Part shown: one piece after another, positions 44,166 through 58,400 of the stretch | How the letters are laid out: the number at the start of each line of letters is the position of its first letter | Numbering within the stretch: the first letter of the stretch is position 1 | Assembly: GCF_051401765.1 (NCBI RefSeq) | Contig: NC_135067.1 | Coordinates: 22,625,501-22,689,500, forward strand | DNA length: 64,000 nt | Direction of reading: 5' to 3' | Source: Calliopsis andreniformis | Taxonomy: Eukaryota > Arthropoda > Insecta > Hymenoptera > Andrenidae | Translations under genes and position numbers: made by a program | The notes under the pieces: model-generated | Database searches by the model: none | What the model saw: the letters and a program-made list of their open reading frames with translations, nothing else | Told to the model about the DNA's origin: nothing

Positions 44166-45426
44166 TGGTATTTTTACGCAGCACGGAAAAAGACTTGAAT
44201 GAGAAATAGTAAGCGAATGAAAACGTTCAAAGCTTTTGCCCAGTAGGATATGTTCAGGGAGGTAGTTAAGGATTGTTCCAGTATCGAAGATATAATTGGC
44301 GAATGATTAACCGCGATTCCAGTTTAATACGGTATAATTAGAGGAGGTTGAAAGCTACCTTATTCGGAAACAACCAGCGTTCTGCCGCGGAAATGTTTAC
44401 ACTCGAGCAAGTGAGGCTCGTAACCCTTTGGAATTCAGCATTTTCCCAGCCGTAAACGGCACAATGCGGCAGTATTACGTAATAGTAGCGTTCTCCGTCA
44501 CGCCTTACGAGTTTTGACAGCGTGTTCCATTCATTATTTAAATATCTGTGCATTCATCGCAGACGCCAGAAGAGCGGCATTAAATTTCGTCCCGTTTTTT
44601 CTTGTCGCGCGCACGAGCCGCGAAAGGACTACTGTTCTCTTTTCCTTAATGATTTCTTTCCGTCTTAATTAGACCATTCTAATCATAGAATCGAGTAAGA
44701 ATTCTTACAAATATTCTCTCACAGTGAGAACAAACTCGTCCCGATTAACGAGTTATCTGCATTCGATCCACTAGTTGTCCTCCAAACTTTGTTTTCGATA
44801 CCTGCAGCCTCCATCTACATTTCTCTTATAAATATCTGCCTCCTATGCTATAACTCTCAAATCGCGTATATTAAATTACAGTTGTCGTTTCCATGCTCCG
44901 ATGACAGTACCGTTTTGCTAATAAGGAACCAGTATTCTCAAAACGTTTGGCCCACGCATTCTTCGAGCCGAATTCTCGGGACTTAAATGGCTCCATCATG
45001 AAGCGTTGTCACGCTCTAGAATAGAGTAGAGTCAACCCTCTGGGAATTCTTCGATACATGTACAGAAACCTTCTAGAATCGTTGTTTGAAATTCAAAGGA
45101 ATCGCGTGGAAACTGTTTCGGCCGATCTGCGGCTGATAAAACGCTTTCTGAAAATTGCGGCAAACCGTTTGGAAATCAGCCAACACGGAAGCACAGTAAA
45201 GCCTTCTACGAAAGGAATAAATGAGCGCGAATAGAAATAGAAGAGGCGGGTTGTCATTGGAGCGTTACTTGTGCGTCGAAACAGGCGATATGAAAGGATT
45301 GGCTCGAGTGGTTTGTTTGGCAAGCGGCGCTTCCTAGCCGTCGTCGAAACTTTCACGCAAGGATCGTGAATAATTATCCATGCATTGGCTAGGTATACCT
45401 CGGAGGTAGAAAATCGCGGCGGGAAC

Positions 45427-45457
45427 GCGAGCCATCGCGAGCCATCGCGAGCCATCG
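45427..45457. repeat. 10-base tandem repeat, three units
   Basis: GCGAGCCATC is repeated three times, followed by GGGG. No associated gene. Confidence 0.95.
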
Positions 45458-46689
45458 GGGGATAAAAAGCGCGAAATGCCATCGAGTTTCAAAGGCCCCG
45501 CGCTGTCCGGCACGTCGGAAACTGGTTTCGAGAGAGATTTCTTGTCGATCGGAAGAAACGTCGTCCTGCATTATCCGGTAACCTTCTACTCCCGCCGCGG
45601 GAGGAAGTTAGCGGAGCGTTCAGGAAAACCGCTGCCCTGTAACTAGTTATAGAAATGAAGAACACCTCTCCCAGATCTTATAGATAGGACATGTTCTGTC
45701 GTCGTATAACGTCTAGAATTTTCTGAATCGTCCGTTAACACGAAACTTTTGCAAGCGGAACGTGATGCATTACTGAAGGTTGCTACAATAACGACCCGAG
45801 TTTCACCTCGCGATCGCACTTTTTGATATTCCCCTCATTTCATACAGCATGACGTTCATCGAAGCCGTAGAACCGTGACCCGTTAAACGGATCAAGAGAA
45901 TGCTCGTTCAATACAGAGCTAACAGATTGCGAGGAACCTCCTGTCGCATCCAACATGCCCGCTCTCCTCCATATTCTTCCACCTGCCTGGAAGATCAAGA
46001 AAATCCTCTCTAACGTCTCTGTCTAACACTCTTTACCTAACAGTTACCTCCGACCGATCAATTTTTCTCGTTCCAAATCACTGTATGGACCTTCGAAATC
46101 CTGCACGCGTAAGAAACATTTCCGAGTCCGCGTTACCCGATTCCGCGACCCGGAAAACTTCAAGTATCTCGCGATTTCTGCGAACAGAATCCCGGAGAAA
46201 CTGCTCGTGCCAGTTCCCACGGCGATTATGACTACTTACCATTCATTCGCCACTCGTTTTCATCGCTGAAACAGCAGCAGGTATCGATGCGTGCATCCAG
46301 GCTTGGCCACGTGTTCTCGGGTCCTCGGTTACCCGCGACTGCCAAGCGAATCCCCAGCTGTGTTCAACGTGACACGTCCTATCGTCTCTAATACCGTTAA
46401 AACCTGAGCATAGACGGTCGAGAGAATCACGTGGACGACTCGCGAGACGCGGCGATAATCGGTCTTCCAACGGTGAAGATCGTCGAGAAGTCACGAGGTG
46501 GTTTGGTAGGTGTTCGGTCCGAGCTGGAGCCGCGGCGCAGTGGGCAAGTGCGTGCTGATCGTCGAGGATCACGTGGTCAACACACGCGGAAATCAATGGT
46601 TCGACGTGCATTCGGAACAACGCGCCGTGCGGGACTGACTCGCCAGTAGGCTGACTTTCTTCCACGCCGCGCCGCGGATCGCCCCTTTG

Positions 46690-46890
46690 ATTACAAACAC
46701 CGTCTCTGCCTCTCTCGCCCCTCCGGGCCCCTCCGCACCCCTCCGCGCCCATCCTCGTCCCTCCTCGCCCTTCCTCATCCCTGGCCGGTCTTTCCCTCTT
46801 GCTCTGCCCCACTCGCCGAACCTATGCTCTCTCTGCGTCTCCCGTTCACTCAACCTCCTTCACCTGCGAGCGCCCATCCGCTCCCCCCAA
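46690..46890 (-). promoter_or_regulatory. Polypyrimidine/GA-rich block, possible bbg promoter region
   Basis: About 200 bases are almost purely C/T on the plus strand (repeated CCCCTCCG, CCTCGCCC, TCTCTCTG), hence GA-rich on the minus strand, with CpG-rich DNA on the left side. GA-rich blocks bind GAGA-factor/CLAMP-type proteins in insects. A role as upstream promoter of the minus-strand gene is inference. Confidence 0.25.
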
Positions 46891-49800
46891 CCATCGATGC
46901 CCATTCGATTCCCTCTCTCGCGGGTTTTCGAGCAATTTCGTCGCAGGAACAGGCGTATCCTTCGGTCCTCGAGGCTACGCGAAGGTCTTGCAAGATTTCC
47001 TTTTTTTATAGTTCAAAGTCCGACTTAATCCCAAATTTGAATCAGGAATAACAGCCTTCTTCTGTCCTCCTTCTGTTTCCGGACATCTTATCCTGTAATG
47101 TGGACTGTCATCCGCTCCAACGAGATTCGTGTATCTACATTATGACTGAATAAATTGAGTAAACGAGTCATGCCCCTCGCTACAGCTGTTTAAATTCTGA
47201 AGAAACGATGAAGTTTGGTATTTTCGTTGTTCATCGATTTGGAAGATTACGCGCGTAGCTGTCGATACAAGTACGAGGCTTGACAACTCCGAAAGTCTCA
47301 TCTTCTTGACTTTAAGCCGATCGTAAATAACCCAGGACAAAATTTTTCTCTGGAAATTTTCGCTTCGGTCATCTTCGGTTTTCTCAGGCCACGGAGAAGG
47401 TCGCATACACGGCGATCCTGCAAGATGCTGCGGCGCACCGACGTCCTATATTACCCTCGGACTTTCCATAACGATTAAGCCAGGAGAAAAGTGCCGCAGG
47501 CGTACTCTCCCGAGTACCTTCTCCATCGTTGTTATTACCCTCTCCTCCTTCCGCCTCGAGGAAGTCTTCCTTCGCTTAGACGCCGACTCGAACAGCTCCT
47601 TATAAGCCAAGTTCCTCGATACTCCTTCAGATCTTATCGAGCCCCGAAATTCGTTCGTGCTCCCTCGAAATATGGACAAAAACGATAGCCTAAGACTAGT
47701 TGTAAGTAAGAAGAATGTTTTCCAGTAGCTGAGGTCGTAACAGAGGAAATCGTGATACGTGAGTTACGTCAGGTGAATTCTCACCGATATAGAGCTCGTG
47801 GGTAATCCTGTCAGACGTGTCGAACATACCACTGGCCCCCTTTGCAAAACCGCAGATACACCGAGGCACAAGGGGAAGACGCCAGTGAATGCGATGGAAG
47901 GACAACCGACCATTGACTGTTTCCTTCCATCACTGTGTTGCGTCGATTCGCTGTTGATTATTTACCATTAAAGGCACTTTCGCCGATAGAACCGTGACGT
48001 TCGCTGGATACGCGGGCGAAAACCTCGGAATGCCGGAAGTCGAATTATGCAAAAGACGCAACAATGCGCCGAGGGCCGCTGATGCTTGAAAGTGACGACG
48101 CTCGTGAGAATCCTGCACGCCAGGCTCACGTTTCTTCTCACTTGGCGAGCATGAGATGAATTCACTTCTTTCAGGAGTACAAAGTTAAACTTTGTGCTAA
48201 CGCTGTATCTGCTTTCCCTGTTGCGGTGAATACACAAGAAATAATTCTCTAGGTACCTATTCTTTCAGTTGTAATAATGCGTCTTCTGAGATCGAATAAT
48301 CTCATCTGTAGAATGTTATTGGCTCTTCCGTAATCTCTTCATTGATTATATTATTCGTAGCGACTCCTCAACCCTGAAAGAACGAGTTCAGCCTGCTACC
48401 GCATCGTACACCAGTAATCTTCTATTAAAAGTACTTTCGCCCGTGGAGAACAACCACTGCGAATCGTGAATATGCATTGGAACCATAAGAAGCGCGCCGG
48501 AAGTCGTTCATCGCCGCTCTGTTCGCGAGCCTAACGATTACAGTATCGATACCGCAGAACCTCCGAACCGAAACGCTTCTCCTCGACATAATTGCAGGCT
48601 GCACCACTGTTAAAAGCGCGTTAACATCCTCTGAACGTCTGTATCGTTTCTCGAAAGCATGATTAAAGACGTTCAACTTCCGATGAATTCGTTTTCCAGC
48701 CTCTCACGAACCACGCTCAGGATAATAACGAAATGTGATAAAAAAAAGCGTAGCAGGCGCTTTGCCCTGACATCCTCCAGTACTTAGGGAGAATCCGAGT
48801 AGAAAAATGCAGGCTCCAGGTTCAGTTAAGGTCAGTTGTGGGAAATCGCCCGGATATCCTGCGAGCCAGCGGTCGGTATGATATTCAGAGACGAAGGAAC
48901 AGTGAGAATTCTCCCGGTGGGCAACGATTCGACGAACAGGAGTAACGGCAGCGGGCCCGAGGCACGCTTTAACGGTATATTTCCATTGCGCGAAGATCTG
49001 GGTTGCTAGAGCGAGAGATAGCGCAAGCTGCGCGTATTTTCGTTTCTCGTGATGCTAATTGTTTTGTGCCATGTTCTGCGGTTCCTCGAGTCAGGGATTC
49101 TTTGAGCGTAGGGCCACGTGACTGTGCGCAGGAAAAGCCTAGCTTTGCGAAAGATGATGCCCACGATGAAGTCACGACAGTTATTCCTGTCGAGGAATCG
49201 TCACCACGTTCCATCGCCCGTCTAACTTTACGTAGTAATAGAGGATAACTTGATTCGCGATGATAATCTTGCTTCCACGAAATTCACTTATACTCGAGTA
49301 GTCTGTCATCAGCCTGGCAGAGTCCGAAAGGTGGGTAGACGAACCTATAGAAGTCCTGAATAGTCGAAGCGTCTAAATTGAGTCGGAATTTTCAGCGACT
49401 TCAATTTGGACGCGTAACGAGGACGATCGAAGCCTCAATTCGCAATTGTCGATTCCACCGATCGTCTGAGGAGCATGACGGCCAGAATAATGTAAGACAG
49501 CCGCGGTAACGAGAGCCTCGAGTCGCGAGGGCTCGAGCAACGGTGCAGCCACACTGCGTGCCAAGAATTTCGCCTCGTGGCACGCTCGTCGGCGTCGTCC
49601 TCGTGCCGCCGTTTTGCTTCTTTTTGCCATCGTTTCCTGGCGCATCAAATCGATGGATTTCTCGTCGCATTACAAATTGATGCCCTTTGGGAAACACAAT
49701 CAAGTGTCTGTCTCGTAGGCTTTTGGCTATGACACTTCTAGGCGCTGTTTACGCGTGAGTTGAACTCAGCCTGTCTTTCCAGGATTCTTTAATCTACTGC

Positions 49801-52800
49801 ATGCCATTGTTGGTATTTCAAGCGAATATGGGACGAAGCGGGAAAATGAAAAGACTTCTCGGACTTTCGTGAAAGCGAATCTTTTTTTCGCGAGACATCC
49901 CTCCTTCTCTTGCTATCTCGGAGAAAGAGCAGAGGCTGCTGCCTCCGGCGATGGAGCAGAAGGTATGCGGCAGGTGACTTTCTGATCGAAGTCGGTAGGC
50001 GCGCGCGCCCACATTCGAACGAGGACAACGATCTTTGTGTATCTCTTTCGAATCGTAGCGCTTTATCGAACGACCCTACTCCTGTTTTTGTTCTTTTGAC
50101 ACTGCAATGGACATGCGTGGTTAAAGTAGCCCCGATACAGGACGATGTACAAGGTGAAATCTGAGCAAATATTGGACTCAGGCTTTCACGAGTTTTTCTA
50201 AACTGTACCACATGAAGTTTCCTCAAAGTTCATTGCATTAGAGAAGCGATAAGATTCTATCAACACATTTCTAACCGCTGATTAACGCCTATACTACTAC
50301 ATATATTGCTTTCCAAGCACGTGGATGGGACACTCAGCAGCTTCCGTCATAGGTGTCGATACGACTAGCCACTACTTCTCTGGAAACGACTTGCTTTCAA
50401 GGGTTAACGACCCTGAAATTTCGCGGCCCTCGAGGAACGGTACGTGAGAAGTCTCGACAGAGGGTGGTCCAGACGAAGAGGCAAACTTGTTACGAGTGAA
50501 AGAAAGAGAAGGATACGGTGAGAAGAGGAGAGTTGGATTCGAGAGGAGATGAGGCTGTTCCTCCTCTTCCACTTCACACGAGTACAGAGATAAAATGGGA
50601 GATGGTTCGAAGAACAGGTAGTAACGGTACTGGCTGGCTCAAACCACCTCTTCAAGCATCTAACTTTGAATATTGCTTTTTGGTGATAGTCGACTTAGTA
50701 GGCTAATCCACAAGAACGAAACTCGTCTTCGATTTCCCCTGGATCGACCAGGCTCTCGACGGGCCTTGCTTCTCCGACTATAATGAGACCGTGTCTAATT
50801 GAATCCGCGTTACGCCATGCTATTATTAAGCGCGTAACGCTGTGACAGTTTCCCGTCCTGGCGAATAAATTCGTTTCGCACGTTCTAGCCGACGAGATCT
50901 TAATGACAGTCCCCTGGGTGAAAAGTTACACAGAATTTATCAACTGTTTGGAAAATCGCATAAATTCTCCGTCACGCCAGTTGAACGCTAGTGAATCGAG
51001 ACATACGTCTCGTCGCCTTGAAAGTCACCAGTTAGCTGATGGTAAATCTTGCAAATAATGAAACGGGGAAAGCTTTCAGTGATCAAAGGGGTAGCTTTCA
51101 AGTGCATTATGTAGAAATGCGCGTCGATGGGTCGTCACCTTGTATCCGTGCACTTCTGAGTGTTCCGAAGTCCGGCAAGTGGCTACAATTCTAAATATGT
51201 ATCGTGTAAGCTCATTTTTGTTTCATCCATTTGCTGACTTCGACACAGATTGCACTGGAATCCATTGTCCATCGGAAAGCTAGACGATCCGCTAGAAGGT
51301 CCGCGCGACGAGGCTTGATTTAGCTGAATTAGACATGTAGAATCGATCAGAGGTCGATCGTGATTGGAATTCCTAGCTCGAGCACACCGACGGCGGCAAA
51401 ATCGTCATTGTGGAATAAGAGGATCGCAAAGGTCGTGACGATTCCGAGTCGTGACGTGAAAAGGCACGTTCTTGAAACGTGGAATCGAGGCCAGCCACTT
51501 GGTGAGCGGGATGCAGCCAGGGATGGGACCGATACGATGTGTACTTATGATACTAAAGCTGTTCGGTACTAAATTACCTATCTGAGAGTACCAATTAATA
51601 AACTCCAAGTAGCTGTTCCGAATTCACTTGATATTGATAGCAGCGTCGGTATTTTGGCTGACAATTTAGTACCTATAGGGAAGATAATGGTATCAGCAAA
51701 TCTATTGCAGCTGAAGCGAGATGGAGCGATTCCAAAAGAGGGTCCCTACGAACTACAGCAGATTTAACTTGACCATGTCAAAGAGTGTCTACAAACAGAG
51801 AAGGATTCGAGTAGCACCCTTAAATTGCAGCGAATCTAATAAAATATCTGCAAAATGTCTTAACTCACTTATCTCTTTGTGAGCCAATGAAACAAAAGAA
51901 ATCAAAGCATTGAGTTACTTTGTCCTTCACAAAAAAGCCTTTTATTAAAAAACTCGTATTTGGTAAATAAGACTCTGTCTCCACTTTGCGTATAGCGTAA
52001 CGATTATAATAGTTAATTACAGCTAACGGAGTAGTCGGACACGAGGCGGCGGGATTTCGAGTAGAATAGATCGATGGTTGTCAGTGCGGTTCGACAGACG
52101 CATGGCGCGGAAGATTTTCACCGGATGGTTCCAACTTCTACAATGGCCAAATAACATGTTACAATTACCACCGGTTGGTCAGCGGTGATCCTCGCGACAT
52201 GGCTCGTCGATCCCTCGTCACAACTTTCGTTTCAGTCTTACGTCGCGGAACACCCGCTCGTCATGAACGATCGATGTTCCTCTCTTCCTGCGTTTTCCTT
52301 TTCTACGAGCAGACAGCGGTATTCGTTTTAGCTCCGTTTCGTGCACTTAGGATACAAACGATTCGTGTAACGACAATTTCCTCTAGTACAATAAATATGA
52401 TAACTCCTGGCTGGGACGGACTACGGCGCTTTCTTCTTCGTCGCAGTGAGAACGATAGTGAAAGCAACCCGCAACAGACATCTCTGAAAAAATTCCGATG
52501 CAAATGATTCTCCGCTTTCAAAATCAAACGCGAAACAGCAAATGAGAGAGATTTCGATTCTTTTCAGTTTTCTTACGATAACCGACGGGATTATGGTACA
52601 AGTCTCGTCGCGTGTCCCGCAATCATGGTGCAAGTAATCGTCCTCCTGAAAAGGCGTCTTCTTGCTTAGTAGGCTACGCGGGACAAGGACTATGTTCGAA
52701 AATGGCATCGCTCATTATCGTGGCGAGATAATTACGCGACTGTGCTCGGATGGTTCGTGGAAAGCGTCGTCACGGGACGACGACACGTTTAACAATACTC

Positions 52801-53155
52801 GAGGACAATGAAAATTCTCGAAGATGGAGGACGACGTTTCCATGCGAGCCGAGATTGCTGGTAGACTTGAAAAAAATAGGAAGGATCGAACACCGAACCA
52901 CCACCAATTGTGAGGTGTTCTGGACTACTCGCGTCCAATGAACAATAGAATTATTTTCTATTTCTATTTGGATACGAAAGAACTAAATCAACGGCGGATC
53001 TACTTGCTCTACTGCGATCCATGAACACTTTTCTGTGCACCATTTCTATATAATTCTTGAATGTTATCAATTATTGAGTTTGGTGATCGTTCGGAGTATT
53101 CGTTGCGTTGAGAGGTCCACGATCAAACATCCTTGGGTCCGCGTATCGCAAGCTC

Positions 53156-53161
53156 TTTATT
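53156..53161 (-). terminator. Polyadenylation signal AATAAA on the minus strand (InR candidate)
   Basis: TTTATT on the plus strand reads AATAAA on the minus strand and is followed, in transcript direction, by a G/T-containing stretch (GGATGTTTGATCGTGG) 35-50 bases on, as at cleavage sites. Confidence 0.4.
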
Positions 53162-55419
53162 GACAAATAAATACGACAATATTATATCTACAAAAAAAAA
53201 AAAAAGAAAAAATAAATAATAGGAAAAATGTTCGTTCGTCTTACGAACAGGTAAAAATGATCGCTTCGAGCCCCCTCCGTGCGAATGGTTCGAGAAAAGA
53301 ACACGGTCAATTTTGTTGCGCACGGAGCAGTCGCGTTCAGTTCTGACGAATATGGGGTGGGAGGAAAGGATCGGGCTTGCGTCCACCGATTTTCGTTTCG
53401 GACTTAAACGTAACAATACTAAGAGTACGATAATTCTAACAGTCGGATTAACAATACGCGATACCTTAAAATATCTCTCGATTCTTGCTCATCTTTATGC
53501 AAAATACATTAGAAAAACTTCGCTACAAAATCCCTATAAAAATTAGTGGTTCCTCCGAGGAGGTCGGTTCTCCTCCTTAACAGCGCATTCGCGCAGAAAC
53601 TACATAGTGGAATCGCGGTTACGAAGAAAATTGCCGAGTTCCGTACTGTCTCAGGTTTTCACAGTTTCCTCGGTAGCACCTTGAAGAGCGGTCAAAAAAA
53701 ATTCGTCTACAGAATTAAACTAGAAAGACTTCCACTACTTGAAGTTTTAGTTCGATGAATGTTTCACTCGCGGAACGCGTCAAGGATTTGGAGAAGGGAA
53801 TGAAACTGTCGAGGATGATAAAATTATGAGGCGCGTGAAAACAAAAGCAGCTAGAAAGGATAGCGCCGAGGAGTTCCTCTTTCAATTTTGTTCCCCCTTC
53901 TTTTGCGCACCGCGATTCATTGTTAACGAGAGTCTCGATGCCTCGGCATAGTGAACTCGCGGACAAGTTTCGCGCTGCATACAGTTCGGATACGGAACTT
54001 GAGCAATCTAATATTGAGCAGTCGTGTTAGGAATCGTTTTTGAAGAGAATTGAGGATACAGTCGTGGCAGCTTCGATCGTGAAACTAGTAAAAATGAGAA
54101 AAGAAGTAAAAATTAGTAATCTTCGGGGAATGGGTGAGAAGGAAGGATGCCCCGTTGAGTTTCGCTCGTTACTCGAAATCTATCATAAAATCTACACTAA
54201 ACCCAAATGTCGCATTAGAATCTTAGGTTACTCGTGCTATGGCTAATCGCGAATAGGGTTCAGGAATAAACGTAGGTAAACGACGCGAAATAGGAACAAG
54301 AGGACAGTCCTCTACTTACGTATATCGTAGGTACCTTAAACTATGTAACACGTTCTCCGATAGGTAAAAAACGAACGCTACTTGCGGCGAAGTGAAGCGA
54401 ATATGAACAAACAAATATCGTGTAGAACATCTAACCACTTTACTAGCAACAAACTTAAAGGAAGAGTCTAGGTGAAAATCGAGAACAAAGTTCTGTGTAT
54501 CTAACTGTTCGCGAACCTTTTCTAAAGTGACCTGATTTGATTCTACTAGAGTGGAGTTAAGAGGGATCGAGGACTGAATTGATATTGTGGGGGTGAAAAA
54601 GTTCGATGCATTGAAAGCCGTGCCGCGTGGCCTGTCAGAAAAATTCCAATTCCCGCGAACACAGTAGACTACCTCCTCGAACGACCCTCAGCGATCGCGA
54701 GCCGCTTCACGATTTTTTCACGTTTCTCCCCTGAACTCTTCTCGCCGCAAATCGACTGAATCACGTGTTAATTTACTTTCGCGTTCAATAGAGGTGTCGA
54801 TATTGGTCCGACGAGTCCGTCATCTGTCGAAATTCTTGTCTCGCTATGATCGCCAGCACAGGTTCTGCGCGTTCACATAACTCACACACGCTACTTTTAC
54901 ACACAGTCAACATTCGCTGGGGCATGATATTTTCTGCACCCTCAGTTACGCACACTCGCATCCACGCATTCACATTTACGTGTTCACTCGATCTTGTGAA
55001 CTTTATGTATCTTTTTAATACCAGATTCATTATTCTTAATGTTTATGTATACGCACATGTACATGTATTACACGATCTCAAAATCTTGTATACATGTATA
55101 TGTATGTACGTGTAGGCCTAAGAAAACTTTTTATATAGCCACGAGCCGCTTTGTGATATAGAGAAACCTCGTCACTTGGTAGGAAACATCGTTTCTGGTT
55201 AAATCTTAAAATGCCTTACACATACACGTATTGTGTACGTGCGTACAAGCCTCTCCTAGATTTGCAACGGCGAAATTAATCGACCCTCTAGCATCAACAG
55301 CTTGACGACCGCAAAAATATTAGTTCTTACTTTAGCTTACAAATATTTTCAGTCAATAAGTATGTGTTAGAAAATTAAAAGAAAAGTTTCAAGTACATAA
55401 ATTCTAGAAGTGTCACATT

Positions 55420-55420
<1 letters not shown>

Positions 55421-55460
<40 letters not shown>
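55421..55460. repeat. Compound (GT)n(GA)n microsatellite
   Basis: Eleven GT units are followed directly by nine GA units, then AAAAAGAGATAG. It lies within the presumed InR 3' UTR. Confidence 0.98.
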
Positions 55461-58400
55461 AAAAGAGATAGTCGTAGCTCCTAGTGGCTAACGGTCGATT
55501 AACTTCATCTACAACCTTCCTTGTTTCCTCAATCATGCTGCAAGAGTGGTCTGTACATAAAGCATATGCCCGGGCAAACGTTCCACATACACGCGAGCAA
55601 AAAGGTATGCATACGGTCTATAAGCGTCAACTATTTAACCGTGTTACACTAAATACTTCAGAATACGAGCGAGGCTTTAAATTGTGTTTATAATACAACA
55701 ATTGGCAACGCGACCAGATCGCGTTCCATTCGTTAACGTCTTAAACGTAGAAGGTGAGGGGAAAGTCGCGTCTTAGGAGTCCTGATCGTTTCGGAACTCT
55801 CCCCGAGAGCGAGAAGACTCGGGGGATTACCTTAACGTTAAGCGAGATTACAGGAGCTACGAGAGGCAAAAAAGTTCGGCCGTGATCAGTGACGATAAGT
55901 ACTCGAACGATCGGTCGGAACCGAAATCGGCTGCGGAATCGCGCGTCCCACCTCGACTCTGCGGCCGTTTTCCAGCTTGGCACTTTGACTCGAACAAGAA
56001 ACGAGCGCGATACGGGGGACTCGAATCGAGGGGAGGCGAGCTGCGATCGTTCACGTAATCGAAAACGGCTTCTATTCGCGTGAAAATCCGCGCACTTCCA
56101 ATTCATGACGACCTTATCGCGCGTTTCGTGTTTCTGCGATTCACTTCGATCCAGAATACCGTGTACAGTGCGTAAAATGTCACAGGCGCAGGTTGATCGT
56201 ACAGTAGGTCACTGGTAGCCTCGATTACGTGTACAGAGTGAGTGTTTCAGAACTGTACGGGTATACATGATTACCAATAGAATTTAGAAGAAACATCCAA
56301 TTTAGCTGTATAAAATGTCGAGTAAGGCAACAACAAATCAAAGAAACTGTACAAAATGCGACCTAATATTGAGTTTCATTGAAATTGTAGAAAATTTCTA
56401 CCTGCATTTGTTTCGTCAGAAAAGACTGGCGAGTGTTATAAGCATGAATAGGTCGACTGCCAGTTTCCTTTTCTCGACACGCGTGCAGCCTGAACGGGTC
56501 TGCGCGAACGATCGTCGGAAATACGTATTATCGGTTTTTACTGGAACTAATTGTTCCAGTATAATGTTCTACGTGGCAATAAGAGAGCGCGTTCCCACAG
56601 AATTTCGATTTGAACGGTTCTAGCTCGGCTGCTCTCGCCACTCTTCCTATTCTCCTACCCACGTCCATGTAATCGCGCTGTCCGCTGAAATTCCGTTCTC
56701 GGTTTCTGAACGACGGGCAACGCAGAGAAGGCGAGGATACGAGTGACGGAACGTGGTGGGTGAGGAAGGACGCGCGTCAGCGGATTTCGATAGTGAAAGA
56801 AAAGAGTGCGGCCTTTGCGGCGAAAGATGAGTAAATATAGACGTGTGTACGTATTATATTATTTGGAACTTCTACCATTTCGTTTGATAACGTTAAACTT
56901 ACTCAGCGAAATATACGGGCGTAATAAAACAGGATTAGCTAATCAGTCTTTGTGTTAGAGGCTCGTTTACGTCTAGTCTCAAGCGCGCATCGCGTTGCTC
57001 GTGCGATCGTTTTCTGCGTTTACGTCCGGCTGGCACTAATACCCGACGACGACTCGTCGCGATCGTTCTCGTCCGTCGATCAACCTCGACTCTCGACCTC
57101 GTACTACGGAAACAGTCTACGTTCTCTCGTCTATTCAAAAGCATACGGTCATGCCTGTGAATGGTTCGATGCGTTTCCCTCGGCTACGTGGATCGCCGCA
57201 AGAAACCCGTCGCGCGTTTATAGGTACGAGCCCTAGCACCAATTAAGAGATCGGCAGACCGATTCTATTGCACGATTCGGGGGGCAAGTTTCAAGTATTT
57301 CGGCCCGCTAGAAACTGCTCGGGGTTTCTCGCCTCCACACCGAGGAGATTTCAAACAATATTGTACTATGAAGACGCGACCGAAGCATCCGTCGAACAAA
57401 ATGCCGCTTTGAAGTGCACGTTGTTTCTCAACCTTTCGCGTAACTTACGTTTGCAGACACGAAGCTGCGTTCTCCGAATATATTCTCTGACCTAATCTAT
57501 GCATAGTGGTACTCGAAAAGCCTAAAGTCGGTCGAAGTGGCTGCTAAACGCGTCCCTCGTACTCCTCGTAAACTATAAAATCATCGTACCGGTAACACGC
57601 TACGAGGCGCCTAACTGCCACTTCAGCTTGCTGCTTCAATGCTAATGAAAGGGAAGGAAGCCGACGTTTCCTTCTTACTATTAGTTTGAACGGAGAGAAG
57701 CGCATCTTTAGTTAATCTATGATTTAACGGAATACATATACACGCGTGCGCATACGCATACGCACATGGTGATTCTCGTCGGACTGTAAACGCGACTGTC
57801 TCTGACAGCTTAAGCACACGATAACGAAGTGCCAGTTGAAAGAAAGTATAAAGACGAAATGTTTTTAGGCTCCTTCAAATAATCTTCCAATAATCTTCTT
57901 ATCCAATACGGTTCAATCGATAAAAGTCACTCTATGCGTACACGTATGCATTTCGTTGGCTATACTAGGGATCAATGGTTCAGGTATTGACAGACCGAAA
58001 ATTTCCCGGCGTTCCATTACCAGAGTCCTCCTACAGCGTTTCTGACCTGTGTTCGTTGTCACGGTGAACGAAGTTACATATGTACAACTATTCCTCAAAC
58101 TCACTCCAGTTGACGTAGTTGCGAGAGAAATCTCGATCTCTTTAAACCATCTGAACACTTGCTCCTTAGTATGTCGAATAATATATCTTTGATGCAATTA
58201 CGAATATGGTTCACAGCCGAAATCGGGGCTGTTGCGTGCTCGCGTCGACTTGACGCTCGTCTCGTTAGTCGTTAGTTTGTTATAAAGCGTTTCGACTTTG
58301 TCCCAATTTTCCCTACATGCCGCTTCTTGCGACGTTTCAAGAGGCAGTGTCTGTTGTAACTGAAATTGCTACTTCTTCCAGAGACAATAGGCGAAATAGA

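Larger units (their letters stand above)
40678..53140. other. Upstream/intergenic region between bbg and InR, no coding exon supported
   Basis: About 12.5 kb holds no frame with both recognisable protein content and exon borders. It probably contains the 5' UTR exon(s) and promoter of bbg (minus strand); the GC-rich, pyrimidine-asymmetric block at 46.69-46.89 kb is the most promoter-like part. Other contents: an 11-bp-type array at 45427 and a perfect hairpin at 44136-44165. Confidence 0.6.

Noticed and set aside
46243..46812. 189-codon Gly/Arg-rich open frame on the minus strand
   Set aside because: Created by the polypurine block on this strand; low complexity, no homology recognised.
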